Positions 5,653 through 10,255 of a stretch of DNA of 10,255 nucleotides are shown here, in pieces (within the stretch, counting starts at the first letter, position 1; each line of letters begins with the position of its first letter). The translations under genes and the position numbers were made by a program. The stretch lies in the NCBI GenBank assembly GCA_944376975.1, contig CALWEE010000045.1, forward strand, positions 1 to 10,255, in the 5' to 3' direction. The stretch is from an uncultured Lachnospiraceae bacterium (GTDB lineage: Bacteria; Bacillota; Clostridia; Lachnospirales; Lachnospiraceae). Below the pieces are notes generated by a model. That model did not search any database and was not told the origin of the DNA. It saw only the letters and a list, made by a program, of their open reading frames with translations.

Positions 5653-6165
5653 ATTATCAGCGATTTAATGATTAACGAGCAGATCAGGGACAGAGAAGTG
5701 CGGCTGATCAGCGAGACGGGAGAACAGCTGGGCGTTATGTCCGCCAAGGACGCGATGAAGATCGCCCGGGAAGCGAACCTGGATCTGGTGAAGGTTGCCC
5801 CGCAGGCAAAACCGCCGGTGTGCAAGATCATCGATTACGGCAAGTACCGTTATGAGATGGCCCGGAAAGAGAAGGAAGCCCGTAAGAAACAGAAGATCAT
5901 TGACGTGAAAGAGATCCGTCTTTCGCCGAACATCGACGTCAACGATCTGAACACCAAGATGAACCACGCCCGCAAGTTCCTGAAAGGCGGCGACAAGGTC
6001 AAAGTTTCCGTACGTTTCCGTGGACGGGAGCTGGCGCATACCGCGTCGGGGAAAGTCATCCTGGACGATTTCGCTGAAAAACTGTCCGATATCGCTGTGA
6101 TCGACAAACCGGCCAAACTGGAAGGTAGGAGCATGGTGATGATCTTATCCCAAAAACGGAGTTAA
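5653..6165 (+). CDS. infC: Translation initiation factor IF-3
   Basis: IF-3 binds the 30S subunit, checks start-codon pairing and keeps subunits apart. The product is 170 residues, a normal length. The N-terminal domain begins [14 protein letters not shown]. The lysine-rich linker includes [11 protein letters not shown]. The C-terminal domain contains [17 protein letters not shown] and [16 protein letters not shown] place the start at ATT (5653-5655), five bases after GGAGG (5643-5647), giving the N-terminus (M)[10 protein letters not shown], like the B. subtilis protein which also starts at ATT. ATC at 5656 is the alternative. Upstream ATG codons are poor choices: 5608 lies inside the terminator hairpin, and 5641 overlaps the ribosome binding site. 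A rare start codon fits the known self-repression of infC. The gene is first in the infC-rpmI-rplT operon. Confidence 0.95.
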   Translation: MISDLMINEQIRDREVRLISETGEQLGVMSAKDAMKIAREANLDLVKVAPQAKPPVCKIIDYGKYRYEMARKEKEARKKQKIIDVKEIRLSPNIDVNDLNTKMNHARKFLKGGDKVKVSVRFRGRELAHTASGKVILDDFAEKLSDIAVIDKPAKLEGRSMVMILSQKRS

Positions 6166-6196
6166 ATACATTTTACATGTTAAGGAGGATACTATA

Positions 6197-6394
6197 ATGC
6201 CAAAAATGAAAACCAGCAGAGCTGCAGCAAAGCGTTTCAAAAAAACAGGTACTGGTAAACTGAAAAGAATGAAAGCTTATAAGAGCCACATTCTGACAAA
6301 GAAGACGACAAAGAGAAAAAGAAATCTGAGAAAAGCAACCATGACGGACGCGACCAACGCGAAAGTTATGAAGAAGATTTTACCATATCTGTAA
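6197..6394 (+). CDS. rpmI: 50S ribosomal protein L35
   Basis: A 65-residue, very basic ribosomal protein of the large subunit. It opens with the family signature [20 protein letters not shown] and ends with MKKILPYL. The length matches the family. The ATG follows AAGGAGG (6182-6188) by eight bases. It sits 31 bases after infC and 25 bases before rplT, the standard order of this operon, and depends on the leader upstream of infC for expression. Confidence 0.98.
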   Translation: MPKMKTSRAAAKRFKKTGTGKLKRMKAYKSHILTKKTTKRKRNLRKATMTDATNAKVMKKILPYL

Positions 6395-6419
6395 TAGAAC
6401 GAAACGGAGGATATGAATC

Positions 6420-6776
6420 ATGGCGAGAATTAAAGGCGCAGTTAATGCGAAAAAAAGACATAACAGAGTTTTAAAACTGGCCAAAGGTTACAGAGGAGCC
6501 AGAAGCAAACAGTACAGAGTGGCAAAACAGTCCGTTATGCGCGCTCTGGCGACTTCTTTTGCGGGACGTAAAGAAAGAAAGCGTCAGTTCAGACAGCTTT
6601 GGATCGCGCGTATCAACGCGGCTGCCCGTATGAACGGCCTGTCCTACAGCCGTCTGATGCACGGCCTTAAAGTAGCCGGCGTTGAAGTCAACCGGAAGAT
6701 GCTTTCCGAGATGGCGATCAGCGACGCGGCAGGCTTTGCCGCGCTGTGCGAGACCGCGAAAAGCGCTGTAAACTAA
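6420..6776 (+). CDS. rplT: 50S ribosomal protein L20
   Basis: A 118-residue basic protein that binds 23S rRNA early in 50S assembly. The start [20 protein letters not shown] and the central [26 protein letters not shown] region are typical. The C-terminal globular part contains [20 protein letters not shown], the region that in known L20 proteins also binds mRNA to repress its own operon. The ATG has GGAGG nine bases upstream (6406-6410). An out-of-frame ATG at 6413 is ignored. It is the last gene of the operon and is followed by a strong terminator. Confidence 0.98.
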   Translation: MARIKGAVNAKKRHNRVLKLAKGYRGARSKQYRVAKQSVMRALATSFAGRKERKRQFRQLWIARINAAARMNGLSYSRLMHGLKVAGVEVNRKMLSEMAISDAAGFAALCETAKSAVN

Positions 6777-6812
6777 AGACAGACATTGCGTGGGAACAAA
6801 CCGCGCCGCATG

Positions 6813-6840
6813 AAAAAGGCTGCCTGCAGGCGGCCTTTTT
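6813..6840 (+). terminator. Intrinsic terminator of infC-rpmI-rplT
   Basis: A 12-bp stem (6813-6824 with 6829-6840, one T-G wobble) closes on a TGCA loop. The 5' A-run pairs with the terminal T-run (6836-6840), so it can work on both strands. It is 36 bases after the rplT stop. Confidence 0.92.
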
Positions 6841-6863
6841 CGATTGTGTTACGGAGGATGACA

Positions 6864-6938
6864 ATGAAGCGATCGGTCATACTGGGCAAATGGCTTCTAT
6901 GGAGTAGCTTTTTGGTCGGAAAGACGCGGAAGAAATGA
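6864..6938 (+). CDS. Possible 24-residue leader peptide or small protein before MATE gene
   Basis: A short ORF, MKRSVILGKWLLWSSFLVGK followed by TRKK, has a strong ribosome binding site, GGAGG at 6853-6857, six bases before its ATG. The peptide has a hydrophobic tryptophan-containing middle flanked by basic ends, as in a tiny membrane-associated peptide. It begins 23 bases after the rplT terminator and ends ten bases before the MATE start. Its TGA stop forms part of TGAGG, the only purine-rich site in front of that gene, so translation of the two may be coupled. I recognise no family. It might be a leader peptide, a small membrane protein, or chance. Confidence 0.4.
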   Translation: MKRSVILGKWLLWSSFLVGKTRKK

Positions 6939-6948
6939 GGTTTGGAAT

Positions 6949-8322
6949 ATGCAGTCACGTCAGATCGATTTTTCAAAAGGCAGCATACGAAAGAATGTGT
7001 GGCAGGTGGCGGCGCCCATGCTGGCCGCCCAGATCTTGAACCTGCTGTATAATATCGTGGATCGGATCTATATCGGCATGCTCCCGGAAGAAGGGGCCTA
7101 TGCCCTGGCCGGTCTGGGACTGTGTTTTCCGGTCATCACGTTCATCACGGCCTTCGCCAACCTTTTCGGCCTGGGCGGCGCGCCGCTGTTTGGCATCCAG
7201 AGAGGACGGGGCGACATGGATGAAGCGGGACGTATCATGGGCACATCGTTTGTCATGCTGATCCTGACCGGCCTCATCCTGACAGGCGCCGGACTGGTCT
7301 TTCATAAGCCGCTCCTGTATCTTTTCGGAGCCAGCGATCAGACGTATCGGTATGCCGGCGATTATATGGTCATTTACCTGATCGGCACGGTCTTTGTCAT
7401 GATCGCCCTGGGTATGAACCCGTTCATCAACGGTCAGGGCTTTGCCCGTACCGGTATGCTGACGGTCCTGCTCGGCGCCCTGACCAATATCGTGCTGGAT
7501 CCGGTCTTTATCTTTATATTTGGCATGGGCGTGAAAGGCGCGGCTCTGGCCACGATCCTTTCCCAGTTTTTGTCGGCGTTGTGGGTGCTTTGGTTCCTTA
7601 CGGGGCCGAAGGCGGAACTGACGTTGAAAAAAGAAAACCTGCGTCTGTCCTTGCCCCGCGTCAAACGGATACTGGCTTTGGGCTCATCCAGCTTTTTCAT
7701 GTCCTGTACGGACAGTATGGTCCAGGTGGCCTGCAACAAGATGCTGTATCTGTTCGGCGGCGATATCTATGTGAGCGTCATGTCGGTCATCAGTTCCATC
7801 CGCCAGATCGCCCAGACGCCGGTCATGGCGGTGACGGACGGCGTGTCGCCGGTCATCAGTTACAATTACGGCGCCGGGAACAATAAACGGGTGAAGGAGG
7901 CCATACGGCTGATCACCTGGGTGAGCATCGTGTATACAACGGCGGTCTGGCTGCTCTTGTTTGTCTTCCCCGGCTTTTTCATCGGGATATTCAACCGGGA
8001 CGCCCTGCTCATGGAGAAGGCCATACCTTCGCTCCATATCTACTTTTTCGGATTTTTCATGATGGCTCTCCAGTTCGCGGGGCAGAGCGTGTTCAAAGCG
8101 CTGAACAAAGCGAAACACGCGGTGTTCTTCTCCCTGCTGCGAAAAGCGATCATCGTCGTTCCGCTGACCCTTTTGCTCCCTTACATAGGCGGCCTGGGCA
8201 CGACGGGCGTATTCCTGGCGGAGCCCATATCCAACGTGATCGGCGGAACGGCCTGCTTTGTCACCATGCTGCGGGTCGTGCTGCCGGAGCTTAAGGAACG
8301 GGAGAAGACCGGCCCGGCTTGA
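6949..8322 (+). CDS. MATE family efflux transporter (first copy)
   Basis: A 457-residue inner-membrane exporter of the MATE family, which uses a Na+ or H+ gradient to expel cationic compounds. About twelve hydrophobic segments form two similar halves. Each half starts with a conserved helix: NVWQVAAPMLAAQILNLLYN with the following IVDRIYIG near residues 15-45, and the counterpart ALGSSSFFMSCTDSMVQVAC near 240-260. The motifs NPFINGQGFARTGMLTVLLG and NIVLDPVFIFIFGMGVKGAA (about 155-205) are typical of the bacterial MepA/DinF-like branch. Substrate cannot be read from sequence. No own promoter is evident between the rplT terminator and the gene; it may rely on read-through together with the small ORF in front. 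The weak site TGAGG lies eight bases before the ATG. The stop codon overlaps the next promoter. Confidence 0.93.
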   Translation: MQSRQIDFSKGSIRKNVWQVAAPMLAAQILNLLYNIVDRIYIGMLPEEGAYALAGLGLCFPVITFITAFANLFGLGGAPLFGIQRGRGDMDEAGRIMGTSFVMLILTGLILTGAGLVFHKPLLYLFGASDQTYRYAGDYMVIYLIGTVFVMIALGMNPFINGQGFARTGMLTVLLGALTNIVLDPVFIFIFGMGVKGAALATILSQFLSALWVLWFLTGPKAELTLKKENLRLSLPRVKRILALGSSSFFMSCTDSMVQVACNKMLYLFGGDIYVSVMSVISSIRQIAQTPVMAVTDGVSPVISYNYGAGNNKRVKEAIRLITWVSIVYTTAVWLLLFVFPGFFIGIFNRDALLMEKAIPSLHIYFFGFFMMALQFAGQSVFKALNKAKHAVFFSLLRKAIIVVPLTLLLPYIGGLGTTGVFLAEPISNVIGGTACFVTMLRVVLPELKEREKTGPA

Positions 8323-8347
8323 CAGGGCCAAAAGGGCGTTCTATGAT
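8319..8347 (+). promoter_or_regulatory. Promoter for the acidic protein and second MATE gene
   Basis: A perfect TTGACA (8319-8324) that includes the TGA stop of the first MATE gene, 17-base spacer, then TATGAT (8342-8347). Transcription would start near 8354, about 26 bases before the next ATG. Confidence 0.8.
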
Positions 8348-8379
8348 AGATTTATGAAAACGCGAAGGAGGAAGATATC

Positions 8380-8679
8380 ATGTATACAGTCCGTCTTCAG
8401 ATAACCGATAAAAGGACAAAAAAGACAGAAGAAACCGTCTGGACGATCCCGGGCGATCCGGGTGAAGAACAGTACGAGTCAAAAGCGGAGGAGCTTTCCG
8501 AGATCCTGTACGATCTGGATATCCTTTACGATGATACGGAAGGAGAGGGCGATATGCTGATGGACGATATCGCGATCCATATCGCGGAAGGAGAAGATTT
8601 CGACGAAACATTAAAAGGCAGAAAGAATATTTTCCGTATACTGGGAAACGGCGGGGAGCGTGACACAGATGGAGAATGA
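8380..8679 (+). CDS. Small acidic hypothetical protein
   Basis: A 99-residue protein that I do not recognise. It is strongly acidic, with about 28 Asp/Glu against about 11 Lys/Arg, and has no membrane segment or signal peptide. The first third looks like paired beta strands (YTVRLQITDKRTKKTEETVW), followed by an acidic helical stretch (EEQYESKAEELSEILYDLDI) and repeated D/E clusters (YDDTEGEGD, MDDIAIHIAEGEDFDE). AAGGAGG (8365-8371) lies eight bases before the ATG, and its own strong promoter is just upstream, so expression is likely. Its last four codons overlap the start of the second MATE gene, suggesting coupled translation and perhaps a linked role, which is inference. Codon use resembles the neighbours, so I take it as a real gene of unknown function. 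Confidence 0.7.
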   Translation: MYTVRLQITDKRTKKTEETVWTIPGDPGEEQYESKAEELSEILYDLDILYDDTEGEGDMLMDDIAIHIAEGEDFDETLKGRKNIFRILGNGGERDTDGE

Positions 8680-10036
8680 ACAGAGACTGGAGCTGTTTGA
8701 GTCCGCTCCGATCCCGTCGGCGGTGGCGAAACTGGCCGTGCCCATGATCTTCAGTTCGCTGGTCATGGTGCTTTATAATATGGCCGATACCTATTTCGTA
8801 GGTATGCTCGGCGACCCGGTGGAGAACGCGGGCGTGGCTTTAGCAGCGCCGGTGCTGCTGGCGTTCAACGCGGTGAACAACCTTTTTGGCGTAGGCGCGT
8901 CCAGCATGATGAGCCGGGCGCTGGGCCGCAAAGATCATGAACAGGTGTCGGAAAGTTCGGCTTTCGGGTTTTACTGCTCCCTGATCGGGGGCCTTTTGTT
9001 CGGATTGGCCTGTACCGTGGGCAAGGGCCCGCTGCTTTCCCTGATCGGCGCGGATGATGTCACGCGGGCGGCCACGGAAGGCTATATGTTCTGGACCGTA
9101 TCTTTGGGAGCCGCGCCGGCCATCCTGAATGTGGTGCTCGCCTATCTGGTCCGCTCGGAAGGGGCGGCCATGCACGCCAGCATCGGCACCATGAGCGGCT
9201 GCATCCTGAACATCATCCTCGATCCCATTTTTATCCTGCCGTGGGGGCTTGGCATGGGCGCGGCAGGCGCCGGACTGGCCACGTTTTTATCCAACTGCGT
9301 GGCTTGCCTTTACTTTTTTATCCTGCTCTATGCCAAACGCGGACATACCTTTGTATGTATCAATCCGAAAAAGTTCCGGCTGAAAAGAAATATCATCATC
9401 GGCGTCTGCGGCGTGGGTATACCGGCGTCCATACAAAATCTGTTGAACGTGACCGGTATGACCATATTGAATAATTTCACCGCCGTTCACGGCGCGGACG
9501 CGGTGGCGGCCATGGGTATCGCTTATAAGCTGTATATGGTCCCCATGCAGGTCACGCTGGGCTTTTCCCAGGGCATCATGCCGCTGGTAAGCTATACTTT
9601 CGCCTCCGGCAACCGGAAACGGATGAAGGCGACGATCCGTTTCGCTTTTAAGGTGATGCTGCCCGTTCTGGCCGTGGTGACCCTGATCTACTGGGGCGGC
9701 GCGGATCTGCTGATCCGGCTGTTCATGCACAATGACGCGATCATCCATTACGGAAGCGCTTTCCTGCGCGGGTTCAGCCTGGCTCTCATGTTCCTGTGCG
9801 TCGACTTTGTGACGGTGGGCGTGTTCCAGGCCATCGGCGTCGGGAAATATGCCCTCGTATTCGCCATACTGAGAAAGATCGTCCTGGAGATACCGGCGCT
9901 TTTCCTGATGAACGCCCTGTTCCCGCCTTATGGACTGTCCTACGCCCAGTTTATCGCCGAGGTTATCCTGAGCGTGTGCGCGGTGATCATGCTGCGGCAT
10001 ATTTTCAGGAAGTATCCGGACATCCCGGAAAAATAA
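8669..10036 (+). CDS. MATE family efflux transporter (second copy)
   Basis: A 455-residue multidrug/toxic-compound exporter of the inner membrane with about twelve hydrophobic segments. Family features are AKLAVPMIFSSLVMVLYN followed by MADTYFVGMLG (about 19-48), GVGASSMMSRALGRKDHEQV (about 75-95), NIILDPIFILPWGLGMGAAG (about 175-195) and, in the second half, GFSQGIMPLVSYTFASGNRK. It is clearly a different sequence from the MATE gene upstream, so it is a paralogue and not a fresh duplicate. The ATG at 8669 is chosen because GGGGAG (8653-8658) lies ten bases before it; the in-frame GTG at 8660 would have only one base of spacing. The start overlaps the end of the acidic protein gene by 11 bases, and both use the promoter at 8319. 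Substrate unknown. Confidence 0.93.
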   Translation: MENEQRLELFESAPIPSAVAKLAVPMIFSSLVMVLYNMADTYFVGMLGDPVENAGVALAAPVLLAFNAVNNLFGVGASSMMSRALGRKDHEQVSESSAFGFYCSLIGGLLFGLACTVGKGPLLSLIGADDVTRAATEGYMFWTVSLGAAPAILNVVLAYLVRSEGAAMHASIGTMSGCILNIILDPIFILPWGLGMGAAGAGLATFLSNCVACLYFFILLYAKRGHTFVCINPKKFRLKRNIIIGVCGVGIPASIQNLLNVTGMTILNNFTAVHGADAVAAMGIAYKLYMVPMQVTLGFSQGIMPLVSYTFASGNRKRMKATIRFAFKVMLPVLAVVTLIYWGGADLLIRLFMHNDAIIHYGSAFLRGFSLALMFLCVDFVTVGVFQAIGVGKYALVFAILRKIVLEIPALFLMNALFPPYGLSYAQFIAEVILSVCAVIMLRHIFRKYPDIPEK

Positions 10037-10058
10037 AAAAGAAAATTTGAAAAATCCC

Positions 10059-10087
10059 TTGCTTTTTCAGCTCCGCTATGGTATATT
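10059..10087 (+). promoter_or_regulatory. Promoter of the tRNA-Leu gene
   Basis: TTGCTT (10059-10064) and TATATT (10082-10087), 17 bases apart, with TGG before the -10. The start would be near 10094, 18 bases before the tRNA. Confidence 0.7.
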
Positions 10088-10111
10088 ACTATCGTTGCGT
10101 AAGCAATCAAT

Positions 10112-10195
10112 GCGGGAATGCTGGAATTGGCAGACAGGCATGACTAAGGATCATGTGAATGAATTTTCGTGTGGGTTCAAGTCCCATTTCCCGCA
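10112..10195 (+). tRNA. tRNA-Leu (anticodon AAG)
   Basis: An 84-base class II tRNA. The acceptor stem is GCGGGAA (10112-10118) with TTCCCGC (10188-10194), followed by discriminator A; CCA is not encoded. The D arm is CTG/CAG around GAATTGGCAGA. The anticodon stem is CATGA/TCATG (10139-10143, 10151-10155) with loop CTAAGGA, giving anticodon AAG at 10146-10148. A long variable arm includes GAA/TTC. The T arm has loop TTCAAGT closed by GTGGG/CCCAT. The long variable arm and the GGAATTGGCAGAC D region are leucine-type. A34 would read CUU, and also CUC if converted to inosine. Confidence 0.93.
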
Positions 10196-10235
10196 CTTTC
10201 AGTTAAAGCAACGAGATGGGAAGATGGCTGAAATT

Positions 10236-10251
10236 CCTTGAGATATCAAGG
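10236..10251. terminator. Short palindrome after tRNA-Leu, possible terminator cut by window edge
   Basis: CCTTGA (10236-10241), loop GATA, TCAAGG (10246-10251), then GTTT at the window end. It could be the tRNA terminator if the T-run continues, or part of an integration site, since tRNA-Leu genes often host mobile elements. The sequence ends too early to decide. Confidence 0.4.
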
Positions 10252-10255
10252 GTTT

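Noticed and set aside
9287..10000. A 237-codon minus-strand frame within the second MATE gene
   Set aside because: Antisense shadow with a His/Gln-rich composition; the plus-strand MATE protein is well supported.
10049..10069. GAAAAA/TTTTTC inverted repeat after the second MATE gene as a terminator
   Set aside because: The stem is only A-T pairs and overlaps the -35 region of the tRNA promoter, so it would not form a stable terminator.
10047..10241. A 64-codon frame across the tRNA-Leu region
   Set aside because: It spans the tRNA promoter and the tRNA itself and has no ribosome binding site.

Overview
The window looks like the chromosome of a moderately GC-rich Gram-positive Clostridia member, plausibly Lachnospiraceae-like. 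That placement is inferred from the T-box-controlled thrS, the L20-type leader before infC-rpmI-rplT, the DUF1540 protein, AAGGAGG-type ribosome binding sites and the general look of the proteins; no taxonomic search was possible. Most of the content is core or housekeeping. I see no CRISPR array, transposase, phage module or clear new multi-gene system.

Left part (1-1760): the 3' half of dapA (lysine/diaminopimelate synthesis) converges on a flavodoxin-like gene on the minus strand. A small orphan gene with a possible bacterial PH-like fold follows on the plus strand. The 3' ends of these genes carry two related hairpins that share the same outer arms but have different cores.

Middle part (1805-6840): a minus-strand sdpR-sdpI-type pair (ArsR-family repressor plus membrane immunity-like protein) starts from a promoter carrying a near-perfect 34-bp palindrome, the probable SdpR operator. 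Back to back with it is the thrS promoter, followed by a full T-box leader with an ACU (Thr) specifier, then thrS and a small cysteine-rich DUF1540 gene. Next comes a new promoter, a leader with alternative antiterminator and terminator pairings, infC (apparently starting at ATT), rpmI and rplT, closed by a strong intrinsic terminator. Translation genes are thus controlled by two RNA attenuators: one senses uncharged tRNA-Thr, the other is presumably controlled by L20.

Right part (6841-10255): a possible 24-residue ORF with a strong ribosome binding site precedes a MATE-family efflux gene. A second promoter overlapping that gene's stop codon drives a very acidic 99-residue protein and a second MATE transporter, whose start overlaps it. 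The window ends with a class II tRNA-Leu gene with anticodon AAG, preceded by its own promoter and followed by a short palindrome cut by the window edge.
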